Positions 17,771 to 27,026 of a stretch of 64,000 nt of DNA are shown here, one piece after another. The notes under the pieces are model-generated. The model had not been told where the DNA came from and did no database searches. It saw only the letters and a program-made list of their open reading frames with translations. Source of the stretch: Achromobacter xylosoxidans A8 (lineage in GTDB: Bacteria > Pseudomonadota > Gammaproteobacteria > Burkholderiales > Burkholderiaceae_B); assembly GCF_000165835.1 (NCBI RefSeq), contig NC_014641.1, positions 34,157 to 98,156 of the forward strand, read 5' to 3'. Position numbers and translations under genes: made by a program. Numbering within the stretch: position 1 is the stretch's first letter; each line of letters begins with the position of its first letter.

Positions 17771-18640
17771 TATGGCAGCAGCCCAGGCAGGACGTTCTAC
17801 ACCCACATCTCTGACCAGTACGCGCCGTTCCACAACAAGGTGGTCAATGTCGGCGTGCGCGATTCCACCTACGTGCTTGACGGCCTGCTGTACCACGAGT
17901 CCGACCTGCGCATCGAGGAACATTACACGGACACGGCGGGCTTCACCGATCACGTCTTTGCCTTGATGCACCTGCTGGGCTTCCGCTTCGCACCGCGCAT
18001 CCGAGACCTGGGCGACACCAAGCTCTACACCCCGAAAGGCGAAGCCGCCTATGACGCGCTGAAACCGATGATCGGCGGCACTCTCAACATCAAGCACGTC
18101 CGCGCCCATTGGGACGAAATTCTGCGCCTGGCCACCTCGATCAAGCAAGGCACGGTGACGGCCTCGCTGATGCTTAGGAAACTCGGCAGCTATCCGCGCC
18201 AAAACGGCCTGGCTGTCGCCCTGCGTGAGCTGGGGCGCATCGAGCGGACGTTGTTCATCCTGGGCTGGTTGCAAAGCGTTGAGCTGCGCCGCCGCGTCCA
18301 TGCCGGGCTGAATAAAGGCGAAGCACGCAATGCACTGGCCCGCGCCGTGTTCTTCAACCGGCTGGGCGAAATCCGCGACAGCAGCTTTGAGCAGCAGCGC
18401 TACCGGGCCAGCGGCCTCAATCTGGTGACGGCGGCTGTCGTGCTGTGGAACACGGTCTACCTGGAGCGCGCAGCGCATGCGTTGCGTAGCAACGGCCATG
18501 CCGTCGATGAAACGCTATTGCAGTACCTGTCGCCGTTGGGCTGGGAACACATCAATCTGACCGGCGATTACCTCTGGCGCAGCAGCGCCAAGATCGGCGC
18601 GGGCAAGTTCAGGCCGTTGCGACCTCTGCAATCGGCTTAA
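17771..18640 (+). pseudogene. tnpA: Tn21/Tn501-type transposase TnpA, C-terminal 289 codons
   Basis: The frame from the edge of the IS21 element reads [40 protein letters not shown] and [15 protein letters not shown] (catalytic Glu). It ends RPLRPLQSA just inside a 38-bp terminal repeat. This is the well-known C-terminus of Tn21-subgroup transposases, about 30% of the normal 988 residues. The open frame starts upstream at 17693 inside IS21, but only the part after about 17771 is TnpA. No resolvase or resistance genes of that transposon remain. Confidence 0.92.
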
Positions 18641-21491
18641 CGTGCTTTATTCTCCGTTTTCTGAGACGACCCCTGGTGGGCGCAATCTTCCCGATCAGTT
18701 CCGGTGGAATGACCTGGCGGCGGTTCGACCAGCGATCCAGGACCGCCTGCATCTGTGAGGTATTCCACGCCATCACGATGTTGGCCATCAGGCTCAACGC
18801 ATCGGCCACAGCCTGCATTTCATCGACACGTTTGGCCTGCGCCGGGCTGATCCGGCCGGTATAAATGGCGCGCTTGAGGGCGTTAACAGCCTCGCCCCGA
18901 TTGAGCACCCGGCGCAACTCGTTCCTGAAAGCGTCCTTGACAAAGTAGTCAGCCAAAAACGCCGTACGCAGCAACCGCCCCAATTGCACGCCAGCCTCAT
19001 AGATTGGATCGCCCTGGGCGGCAGAACCGAACCGCGCAAGAGCTGCCACCGCACTGGCATGTCCGCTCATGACCGAGGCTGCCAGGTGCACCAGACTATC
19101 CCAATGCTTTTCGATCAAAGCGACGTCGACATTGGCTTCGCACACCGCAGCGATTTCTGCGGGCACTTTGGTGCCGCGTGGCACAAAGAGGTGGCGCTGT
19201 TTGAGTTCCTTCAACCGCGGGCAAAGATCAAAACCAAGCAAACGGGCATGTGACATGGCAAAGTCGGTGTAGCCATGGGTATCCACAGCAAGCTGGCTGG
19301 TCTCCAGCTTTTCTTGGCGGATGACACCTTCAATGGCCACGCCCGCCTGGCGCTCATTGAGCACAAAGGGCTGCGCATGGAAGATGCCCCACCGGTCTTT
19401 TACATGGGAGTAGATTCCAATGGAAGGTGTGTTGCGCCGAGGATCAAGCCGGGCTTGCCACACCCGTTTGGTGGTCTCCATGCTCATCATGTCAGAAGAT
19501 GCCAAATCGGACCGCCCCCAGGTGGCGGCAATCGGGTGTCGCTGCATGAATTCCAGCACAGCCTGGCAGGCCTGGCTCAGACGCCGTTCGTCCCGCGCCC
19601 AGCGCATGGCCTGGCGAATGCTGGTGGCAGACAATTGCGGAATCATGCGCGCGCATTCGACCGCAGTCAGACTGGTGCCGTGGGCCATGATGCCGGCATA
19701 GACCATCAGCAGCTCGTCGGTAGAGCGCGGCTCACGTCCGAGCATGATCCAGCTAAAGCGCACCTGGGCGTCAACGGCCAGAATCACTTCCGGCAATTGA
19801 ACCTCACCGATGCGGTGATCCAAAGCCGCGCGCAGCTTGGTCACTTCTGGGTCTTCGTCCTCTGCGGGCAATGGCGACAAATGGAGTTCATCATCCACGC
19901 GCAGTACGCCACTGCGGGCTGCAGCGGCCACCGCATCGACACCGGCAGTTACTCTGGCCAGCAAAGGCTTCAAGAAAGTGGCAGCCTTGCTGGGTAACGA
20001 TAGACGGGCATAGTGTTTCTTGGACTCTGCCTGCCAACGCTCGTCCGTGAAGAACAAGCGCGCACGACCCCGAAAGCTCAGGCTGTGCTCAATCCAGACC
20101 GAGCCATTGCGCACCGCGCGGCGCAGGGCAAACAGGGTGGCCACCTCCAACGCCTGAAACGCCCGTTCCCGGTCTGGGCTGGAGATCGAAACCTGCCAGA
20201 TCATTCCCAGACTTGGTGCCACCACTTCAACTGGCAGCTTTCTGGATCCTTTGAGATATAAAGCTTGCAGCTTGGCAAGGTACTCGATGGCAGGATGCTC
20301 GCCGGTGGCCTGCCAGGGCAGCTTTGCAATGGCGACGAGCAACGACCGCACGGGGCGAATTCCATCAATCAATCCCTCGCGGACCAGGGAGGCCCTGCTC
20401 GGTGGTTTGCGTTTCTGGGTTTCGGTGATCAAGGCTTCAAGACGGGCACGCAACTCAGCATCTGGCACCGCACCTTGCGCGCTCAAGGCAACAAGTTCGC
20501 CGAGCAGCGTTTTGTACATTGCGGCCCAATTGACGGTAGCGGGGACATCGGCGGCAGCCTGACGCCACAGATCGGCGATCCGGCGCTGCACCATAAGGAT
20601 CAACTGGTCTGTGGTGGTGAACAGGCAATACCGAAGAAAGCATGCGACCTCCACGGTGCGCGCTGGCTCTTTGATCTTGGCTCCGGCTGAGGGCGGCCTG
20701 GAGACAAGTCGGCGCGCGTAGCGGCGCAAGATGAGATCGGGGATGTCTGCCAGGTGCTTATGAACGTCCAGCGTGTAAAGCAGGTCGATGCGCTCCAGTA
20801 CCTCGCTGATTTGGCGGGTTGAGTGTTTCGCCGGTGCAGCCCATAGCCAACTCTGCTGGGTTTGTCCATCTGGGCGCAGCTCTGAAACTGAGGCTCGCCA
20901 GCGATCAAGTGTTGCTGGATCAACGCTGGCGGCGATGGCGGTGCCTGTTTCAACTTCAAGCTGGGCAAGTGCCGCCGCAATCAGTGTCCGAATTGCCCGC
21001 TCGTGCACGATCACCAGCTTGTTCTTGTACAGCCATTGACGCGCCCGCACGAGTAGCTGATCGCGGTCGGCGCAGCGCGCCACTTCGTCGCGCAGTTCAC
21101 GTACCAGTGAGCGGCGCTGGTGCTCGCTCATCCACTGGAATCCAAGGACCGTGCAGGCTACTTGTTGGTGATCGAATAGCGTGCGCCCGCGTTCATACAT
21201 GGCTCTCAGCGAGGCGACTTCTGGTGCTGCAATGCCAAGCTCGTTGCCAAGGTGGCGCCACAAGGCTACTGGAATTACCCGAAAGGCACCGAGCAAACGC
21301 CCACTCATGCGCAGGAAACCAATATGGAGCGCCAGACCAAGCTTGTGGGAATCACCTCGGCGTGCATTGATTGCGTCGCGCTCGGCACCATCGAAGGTGA
21401 AAAATGCCTTCATCTCGAAGTCGCTGATATCGCGGGGGAGCCCACGCATCCCCAAAAACGTTGTGTGCCAACCCTGCATCGTGAACCTCAA
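18609..21491 (-). CDS. tnpA: IS1071 Tn3-family transposase, 3' end replaced
   Basis: The 960-codon frame encodes the IS1071 transposase: [20 protein letters not shown] at the start, [20 protein letters not shown] and [18 protein letters not shown] as catalytic DDE regions. The last 20 or so residues ([21 protein letters not shown]) come from the adjoining Tn21-type repeat, which joins after KIAPT. The genuine tail is therefore missing. All catalytic residues remain, so activity is uncertain rather than excluded. It starts inside the element about 130 bp from the IR tip. Confidence 0.92.
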   Translation of the reverse strand: MRFTMQGWHTTFLGMRGLPRDISDFEMKAFFTFDGAERDAINARRGDSHKLGLALHIGFLRMSGRLLGAFRVIPVALWRHLGNELGIAAPEVASLRAMYERGRTLFDHQQVACTVLGFQWMSEHQRRSLVRELRDEVARCADRDQLLVRARQWLYKNKLVIVHERAIRTLIAAALAQLEVETGTAIAASVDPATLDRWRASVSELRPDGQTQQSWLWAAPAKHSTRQISEVLERIDLLYTLDVHKHLADIPDLILRRYARRLVSRPPSAGAKIKEPARTVEVACFLRYCLFTTTDQLILMVQRRIADLWRQAAADVPATVNWAAMYKTLLGELVALSAQGAVPDAELRARLEALITETQKRKPPSRASLVREGLIDGIRPVRSLLVAIAKLPWQATGEHPAIEYLAKLQALYLKGSRKLPVEVVAPSLGMIWQVSISSPDRERAFQALEVATLFALRRAVRNGSVWIEHSLSFRGRARLFFTDERWQAESKKHYARLSLPSKAATFLKPLLARVTAGVDAVAAAARSGVLRVDDELHLSPLPAEDEDPEVTKLRAALDHRIGEVQLPEVILAVDAQVRFSWIMLGREPRSTDELLMVYAGIMAHGTSLTAVECARMIPQLSATSIRQAMRWARDERRLSQACQAVLEFMQRHPIAATWGRSDLASSDMMSMETTKRVWQARLDPRRNTPSIGIYSHVKDRWGIFHAQPFVLNERQAGVAIEGVIRQEKLETSQLAVDTHGYTDFAMSHARLLGFDLCPRLKELKQRHLFVPRGTKVPAEIAAVCEANVDVALIEKHWDSLVHLAASVMSGHASAVAALARFGSAAQGDPIYEAGVQLGRLLRTAFLADYFVKDAFRNELRRVLNRGEAVNALKRAIYTGRISPAQAKRVDEMQAVADALSLMANIVMAWNTSQMQAVLDRWSNRRQVIPPELIGKIAPTRGRLRKRRIKHVKPIAEVATA
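18636..18673 (-). repeat. 38-bp Tn21-type terminal inverted repeat
   Basis: Read on the minus strand it begins GGGGTCGTCTCAGAAAACGG and ends in GTTAAG, the standard Tn21/Tn501-type end. The GGGG tip at 18670-18673 directly abuts IS1071 sequence, so the transposon end sits inside the 3' part of the IS1071 transposase gene. Confidence 0.93.
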
Positions 21492-21624
21492 AAGTGGGAG
21501 GCCACCATACCCGTTTACAAAGCGAACAGGAAAGTCAATGAAATCAACGGTCTACCCAGACCACCCCCGCGCCAGTGCTAGCTTTGCGTACCGTCACTTA
21601 TTGCACTGAAAACGAGGAGACCCC
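18674..21624 (-). mobile_element. IS1071 remnant with one terminal repeat
   Basis: The segment carries an IS1071-type Tn3-family transposase gene and, at 21624, the outer tip GGGGTCTCCTCGTTTTCAGT of the inverted repeat (about 110 bp long in IS1071, so about 21515-21624). The other end is missing: sequence stops at 18674, where the Tn21-type repeat begins. IS1071 commonly flanks catabolic genes on IncP-1 plasmids. Here it marks the boundary between accessory DNA and backbone. Confidence 0.93.
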
Positions 21625-21776
21625 GAAATGGCGATGCGAGATCCAGGCGGGCAGGGCGGCCGCCATCGTCGGAACTGGCGATGGTCGACCGCGCCGGCGT
21701 GCATCGCCGGAAATGGCGATGCTGCAGCTCGACGTGCGCGGGCCTGGTGGCATCGTCGGATGCGGCGATGCTCGAG
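21625..21776. repeat. Hairpin-palindrome array A (3.5 units)
   Basis: Units: half unit GAAATGGCGATG 21625-21636 followed by CGAGATCC; CATCGTCGGAACTGGCGATG 21664-21683 then GTCGAC; CATCGCCGGAAATGGCGATG 21702-21721 then CTGCAG; CATCGTCGGATGCGGCGATG 21751-21770 then CTCGAG. Each unit is a 7-bp stem with a 6-nt loop, allowing G-T pairs. The first unit lost its left half to the IS1071 end. Order of the hexamers is the same as in the arrays at 36.4 and 46.6 kb. Confidence 0.9.
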
Positions 21777-21777
21777 C

Positions 21778-21808
21778 AAAAAAAAGCCGCCTCGGGGTGC
21801 GAGGCGGC
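21778..21808 (-). terminator. Rho-independent terminator after traC
   Basis: On the minus strand the stem GCCGCCTCG/CGAGGCGGC (arms 21800-21808 and 21786-21794) is followed by eight T residues. It lies 62 bp after the traC stop, ends the leftward tra operon and directly abuts array A. Confidence 0.85.
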
Positions 21809-21869
21809 GATGACTGCCGGCGGCCAGGGAGGGAGGAAACCGCGCGTGTGGTTGCAGCCCTCCGGGACT

Positions 21870-24800
21870 TTAGCCGATGCGTGCCGCGCGGCGCGGGCGT
21901 TCCGGCTGCTGCTGTTGCTTCTCCGCACGCTCCTGGCGCTGCTCCTGCTGCTGTCGGCGGCCTTCCTCGATCAGCACCTGGCCCACGGCTGCGCCGACCT
22001 GGCGCTTGAGGCCGTCGCGGCCCAGCTCGCTCTTGTTCGCCAGGTCGTTGAAGTCGGTGAAGCCCTTGGGGTTCGCCTGCTGCTCGCCCGGCGCGAAGAT
22101 CGGGAAGATGGCCTTGCCGCCTACGGCCTTCGCGGCTTCCTCGGCCTTGGCGCGGCCGGGGTTGTGGCCGCGCTCGATCTCCTGGGCCTTGTCGTCGTCG
22201 CCGGCGATCACGATGGGCTTGTCGGGGAACTTCTCGCGCAGGGCGCGGGCCACGTGCGGCAGGTTGCCCGAGTCGAACGCGGCCACGGTGGCATGCCCCA
22301 GCCCTTCGGCCAGGCTCGCGGCCGTGGCATAGCCCTCGGCGATCACCAGCGCCGGCGCTGCGGCCAGCGCATCCATGCCGCCGACCGGGTGGAAGCATCC
22401 TTCCTTCTTGCTGTCCTTGGCGAACCGCTTGGTGCCGTCCTCCTGGATGTACTGCATCGTCCACTGCTTGCCGTCCACGTCGAAGGCGGGGATGTAGGTT
22501 TTCTGGCCCTCGCGGTCGGTGAACACGCCGGCGTGGGCCTCGATGCCCTTGGCTTGCAGGTAGGGCGTCGGCTGCTCGACCGGCACCAGGTCGGGCATCT
22601 GGCGGCCGACGCGCTGCGCGGTGGCTTCCTGGAGCTTGTCTTGCTCGGCGGCACGCTGGGCCAGCTTCTCGGCCGCCTCGGCCTGGAGCTTGGCCTTCTC
22701 CTGGTCGCTCAAGGCGTAGCCCTTGCTCTTCCAGGTAATGTCCGTGCCGGTCTTGTTGTTGATGATCCGGCCGGCCGGGTGGCCGTCCAGGTGGCCGACA
22801 TAGAAGCCATCGAGCGTGCCCTTCTTGCCGCCCTCGACCGGCACGCGATGCCGCTTGCCGTCCATGATCGGGTGATCGCCCTGGGCGTTGCTGCCGGTGA
22901 ACAGGCCGGCGCTGCGCATGGCCTCGGCGAACTCTTCCCTTGGCGTCATCGCTGGCCCCTGCTGGGCCTGCACGTTCTCGGGCTTCCACTGTTCCAGCTT
23001 CGCCATGTCGGCGCGAGGGCCGGCATACCAGGACTTCGCGGCCTTGTCCCAAAGCGCGCCGGCGGCCTTGGCGGCGTTGCGCTGCTCGTAGGGCACGGCA
23101 AGGTACTGCCGGGCCTGCTGGACGGCCTGTGCGGCCTTCTGGCCGCCGTCCTGGGCCTCGGGTGCCTGCTGGGTCGGCTTGGCCTCTACGGCCGGCGTAG
23201 CGGCTCCCTGCGACCATTTGGCGAAGGGGGCCGCATCCACTCCCGCCGGCACGTACCAGGACTGTTCCTTGCGATCCCAGCGCGCTCCGAGCTGCTTGGC
23301 CTCGTCCTTCTCTTTGAACGGCACGCTGATGTACTGCCGTTCGGTTGCCTGGCTGGCCTGGGCCGGCTGCTGGTCGGCCGCAGCCACGCGCTGTTCCTGC
23401 GGTGCCTGGTGCTCCACGGAGTCGCCGCGCTCGTCATCGACCCGCTGGGAGTTCTTGGCTTCCTCGGCCGCGACGAACGCTTTGGCCTCCAGCGCCTTCC
23501 GGGCTTCTTTAGCCGCTGAAATGTCCTCGTCGGTGCTGTTCGGGTCGCGGCGGACGCGATCCTCTTGCACGCGGGCAAGCCGGGTCGCCTTCTCGTACTC
23601 GTCCGTCTGCGAATTGGCGTCGATCAGCGCCAGGCGGTCGGCCAGCTCGTCGGCCTCGCCCAGCGTGCGGGTGGCGGTGAGGTAGGCAAAGGCATCCTCG
23701 CCGAACTGCGCTTCGCCCTTCCGGGCGTACAGGTGGTACGCCTCCGGCGTCTCCGTGGCCAGGTCGGCGGCCCGCGTCTCGCCGTCACGCTCGACCACGC
23801 CGACAACCCGCACTTCACCCGTCCAGTCGTGGGGCAGGGGGAAGCCCAGCGCATCGTCGGCCGCCAGGTGGAAGGCTTGGCGGTCGCGCTCGCGTGAATT
23901 GGTGTTGCCGGTTGCCAGGTCAAGCCGCGTTGCAGCGACTACGGCATCCGGCCGGCGCTCTTCGACCAGGTGATCTATTGCGTCGTTGATCTTCGCTTCC
24001 AGCGGCTCCAGGTCGTAGGGCAGCTCGTGCCGCGTCCAGAACTCGTTTTGCGTGTTCATCGGCTGCATGCGATCCAGCACGTCCAGGGCGCGGTCGATCT
24101 GCTCCAGGGTCGCGCCTTCGAGCGCACGGCCCACCGTGCCCAGCTCGACGTGCTTCAACATCCAGGCTTCGGCCTGGTCGGTCTGCTGGGGTACTTGCAT
24201 CGTGGCCTCCTGACTCGCAACGGTTTGACGGGCATCGCGCACGGCCTCACGCCAGGCGTTCGACGCGGCCACGAAGGCATCGCCGGCCTTCTGCACGGCC
24301 TCATCGTCGTGCTGGGTCTTGTAGCGGGCATCGCCGGCGTTGTTCTCGCCATAGGCGCGCACCAGCTCGCGCTGGAAAGCATCGTCGGCAGCCTTCATGG
24401 CCTCGTGCTGCTCGGCCGTGCGTTCGGCCACGGACAAGGGCTTTGCCTCTTGCTCCTGGGCCAGCGCCGGCAGGGCCAGCAGTTGATCGGGCGCGTAGCT
24501 CTCCAGCTCGGCCAGGCTTCTGACCTGGTGCGGTTGTTCGTCTTGTTCGTGGAAGGCAAAGATGCGCTCGCCATCCGCCCACCGCGATTGCGCGTCCAGG
24601 TGAGAAACGATCTCCTGGCCGTGCTCGCGCAGCTCATCATTGAGCTGCTGGGCCTCGGCCTGCTGCGAGGCGATGCTGTAGATCGGCTCCAGGCCGTTCT
24701 TGACGCGCCGCTCGTCGGCGTACTGCTCGGCCTTGGCGTTGATCTGGCGGGCGATCTCTTCCGGCTTCTGGTCGCGGCCATCGGCATCGCCGATCACCTG

Positions 24801-26606
24801 GTCGCCCAGCTTCAACGTGACGTAGCGCCGGCGCTCGGCGTCGTCGTGGTAGCCGGCCGACAAGCGCCGCTCGCCGTTCGGGGTGGTCATGGTGCCCAGC
24901 GGCCCGACACCTTCAAAGGTGCGATGGACGGAATCCACACGGCCAGGCTCTTGCAAGCCGCTGTAGGCAACCTCCCAGCCGTGTTTTTCGACCAGGGCCT
25001 GGAGCGTCAAATCGGAGTAGTGCTGCTCGGGCTGCTGCACCTGGGCCTGCTCTTGTTCCTGAACCTGCTTCTGCTCGAAGGCCAGCACGTAGTCGTGAAT
25101 CTTCTCGGCGTCGGCAGCGGCGCGGAACACTTCCAGCGGCTCGTCTTGCAGGGCCTTGATCCAGGAACCGACATAGGCGGCGTGCTGGCCCGGATCGTGG
25201 CCGATGCCCAGCTCGTCGCCGACGATCATGGAAGCGATCTCGGCGCGCAGCTCTTCCTTGGCGTACCCCTCGGAACCGAAGGGATGGGCCAGGTCGCGGT
25301 CAAGGCGGGACGGGTGGCCCGTCCAGTGGCCCAGCTCATGCAGGGCGGTCGCGTAGTAGTTGTCGGCGGTGGGGAACTGGCCCCGGTCGGGAAGGTGGAT
25401 GCTGTCGGTCGCGGGCCGGTAGAACGCGCGATCACCAGGCGCGTGCGTGATCGACGCACCGGACGCTTTCAGGATGTGCTCGGCGCGCTCGACGGCGCTC
25501 CAGGTCTGTTCCTTCTTCTGGATCGGCGGCAGGCCGTCGATCTGCTCGGCGTTGAACACCGTGGCGAAGAACACGCGCGGGCGTTCGAGCTGCACGGTTT
25601 CCTTGACCGGCTCGCCCTTCGCGTTGAGAACGGGCCGGCCGCTCTCATCGACCTTGTTCTGTTCCTCGCTGAACTTCCAGTATTGGACAGGCGTTCCCTT
25701 CTCGCCCTTGCGAACCTGCGCGCCCACGGCGGCGGCCTGCTTGTAGGTCATCCAACGGCCATCGCTGCGGCCCTGGGCCATCAAGTGAATGGCGTTGATG
25801 CCCTTGTACCGCTTGCCGGTGGTCGGGTTCATCGGCAGGTAGGCGTTCGGCTCGCCAGGCTCCCACGGCCGTTGCCACGGCGCGGTGCCTGCCTTGAGCT
25901 GCTCGATCAGTTTTTCGGCAACGACTTCATGAAATGGCTTCTTGGGTTCCATTGCTTCATCCCTTCGGAATAGTTCGTTGATCTGCGGAAAGGTCTGCTG
26001 CGTCCTGGAACGGTCGTGAAGGCCATCCGCGACCATGCACACGATGTTGTGCAGGTCGGCGACTTGCATGGGCCGCACGCGGGCGATGCAGGTTTCCATG
26101 AATGACTGCTGGCCGCGCTCCAGCACCTGGGCCTGGCCCGCGTGCTGGCCGGGCGCGATGCTTTCGCAATGCAGCGCCCAAACCTCTTCCGCGCGCACGT
26201 CCATCGAAGCGCCGGCATAGCGGCGGTTGATGTCCTCCCAGCGTGGTTTCAGGCTCGGTTCCTCGCGGGCGGCGATCAGGCCGTCCAGCAGGGCGCGTTT
26301 CTCGGCCGGCTTGAAGGTGTTGGCCCCGTAGTGGCCCAGCACTTCATGCCGCAGCGTCAGCACCAGGTCGGCGGCGTCGTCCATGTTCGCCAGGGGCACG
26401 TCCACGCGGCCACGGTAGGCCCGGCCGTTGTGGATCGTCTCCTTCGGGACATAGCCGCCCTTGAGGTCTGCCGGGACTTCTGCTGCCCGGTGGCCGTACA
26501 GCTCGCCGGTGTTGTCGCGGAACCGATAGGCCAGCTCCAGCGCGCCGGGATAGTCTCGGACGAACGCCAGGGTGACGGCTTGCGCCTCGGCCTGGTTGAT
26601 CGGCAT
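21870..26606 (-). CDS. traC: DNA primase TraC of the conjugation system (polyvalent ArdC-like plus Toprim)
   Basis: This 1578-residue protein primes the transferred strand and is carried into the recipient. Visible blocks are an N-terminal zincin-like region (RHEVLGHYG, residues 86-94) and, from about residue 215, an ArdC/DUF1738-like region (APWQRPWEPG) with a metal motif HELGHWTGH near residue 410. Two DUF5710-like repeats follow (LGARWDRKEQSWYVP and AGALWDKAAKSWYAG), then a Toprim primase core with ALVIAEGYATAASLAEG near residue 1435. An internal ATG (MEPKKPFHE) could give a shorter form, as RK2 makes two TraC products. It is last in the tra operon, 3 bp after traD. Confidence 0.92.
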   Translation of the reverse strand: MPINQAEAQAVTLAFVRDYPGALELAYRFRDNTGELYGHRAAEVPADLKGGYVPKETIHNGRAYRGRVDVPLANMDDAADLVLTLRHEVLGHYGANTFKPAEKRALLDGLIAAREEPSLKPRWEDINRRYAGASMDVRAEEVWALHCESIAPGQHAGQAQVLERGQQSFMETCIARVRPMQVADLHNIVCMVADGLHDRSRTQQTFPQINELFRRDEAMEPKKPFHEVVAEKLIEQLKAGTAPWQRPWEPGEPNAYLPMNPTTGKRYKGINAIHLMAQGRSDGRWMTYKQAAAVGAQVRKGEKGTPVQYWKFSEEQNKVDESGRPVLNAKGEPVKETVQLERPRVFFATVFNAEQIDGLPPIQKKEQTWSAVERAEHILKASGASITHAPGDRAFYRPATDSIHLPDRGQFPTADNYYATALHELGHWTGHPSRLDRDLAHPFGSEGYAKEELRAEIASMIVGDELGIGHDPGQHAAYVGSWIKALQDEPLEVFRAAADAEKIHDYVLAFEQKQVQEQEQAQVQQPEQHYSDLTLQALVEKHGWEVAYSGLQEPGRVDSVHRTFEGVGPLGTMTTPNGERRLSAGYHDDAERRRYVTLKLGDQVIGDADGRDQKPEEIARQINAKAEQYADERRVKNGLEPIYSIASQQAEAQQLNDELREHGQEIVSHLDAQSRWADGERIFAFHEQDEQPHQVRSLAELESYAPDQLLALPALAQEQEAKPLSVAERTAEQHEAMKAADDAFQRELVRAYGENNAGDARYKTQHDDEAVQKAGDAFVAASNAWREAVRDARQTVASQEATMQVPQQTDQAEAWMLKHVELGTVGRALEGATLEQIDRALDVLDRMQPMNTQNEFWTRHELPYDLEPLEAKINDAIDHLVEERRPDAVVAATRLDLATGNTNSRERDRQAFHLAADDALGFPLPHDWTGEVRVVGVVERDGETRAADLATETPEAYHLYARKGEAQFGEDAFAYLTATRTLGEADELADRLALIDANSQTDEYEKATRLARVQEDRVRRDPNSTDEDISAAKEARKALEAKAFVAAEEAKNSQRVDDERGDSVEHQAPQEQRVAAADQQPAQASQATERQYISVPFKEKDEAKQLGARWDRKEQSWYVPAGVDAAPFAKWSQGAATPAVEAKPTQQAPEAQDGGQKAAQAVQQARQYLAVPYEQRNAAKAAGALWDKAAKSWYAGPRADMAKLEQWKPENVQAQQGPAMTPREEFAEAMRSAGLFTGSNAQGDHPIMDGKRHRVPVEGGKKGTLDGFYVGHLDGHPAGRIINNKTGTDITWKSKGYALSDQEKAKLQAEAAEKLAQRAAEQDKLQEATAQRVGRQMPDLVPVEQPTPYLQAKGIEAHAGVFTDREGQKTYIPAFDVDGKQWTMQYIQEDGTKRFAKDSKKEGCFHPVGGMDALAAAPALVIAEGYATAASLAEGLGHATVAAFDSGNLPHVARALREKFPDKPIVIAGDDDKAQEIERGHNPGRAKAEEAAKAVGGKAIFPIFAPGEQQANPKGFTDFNDLANKSELGRDGLKRQVGAAVGQVLIEEGRRQQQEQRQERAEKQQQQPERPRRAARIG

Positions 26607-26609
26607 GGG

Positions 26610-27008
26610 TTAGCCCTCCTGCGCCTTCTTGCGCGCGATGGCCTCGTCCAGCGATTCGCCCGGCTTCCAGTCGTACAGCTCGCGGATGTTGGTCGTATTG
26701 ACGAAGGGCGGAAGGTCGTCGCTCGGGCCGCCTTCGGTGATGAAGGCCGGGGCCTGGTCGTCGCCCTGCGAGGCCAGGGCCGCCAGGTCGTCGCCGCTCT
26801 CTGCGGCGTCCTGCTCGCTCAATGCGTCCTCCACGAACGCGCCGGCGCGCTCGGCTTCCTCGGGGTCGAACTCGGCCTGGTAGCCGGGCGTCGCCGCGTC
26901 GGCCAGCTTCTCGCGCAGCGCGCCGGCGGCGGCCGCGTTGTCGTCAATGGCGGGCAGCTCGGGCAGCACGTCATCGGCCTGGGTGGTGTTTTGCTGGTTC
27001 ATGGTCAT
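26610..27008 (-). CDS. traD: TraD, small IncP transfer-region protein
   Basis: This 132-residue acidic protein has no recognisable catalytic motif ([56 protein letters not shown]). Identification rests on position between traE and traC, where IncP-1 plasmids encode TraD. The function in transfer is unclear and it is probably dispensable. Spacing of 3 bp to traC implies coupling. Confidence 0.8.
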   Translation of the reverse strand: MTMNQQNTTQADDVLPELPAIDDNAAAAGALREKLADAATPGYQAEFDPEEAERAGAFVEDALSEQDAAESGDDLAALASQGDDQAPAFITEGGPSDDLPPFVNTTNIRELYDWKPGESLDEAIARKKAQEG

Positions 27009-27026
27009 GCTCCTTCGTCTTGGTGG

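Noticed and set aside
21598..23217. 539-codon leftward frame and several rightward frames over traC
   Set aside because: These are shadows of traC in high-GC DNA; only the traC frame has conserved domains.
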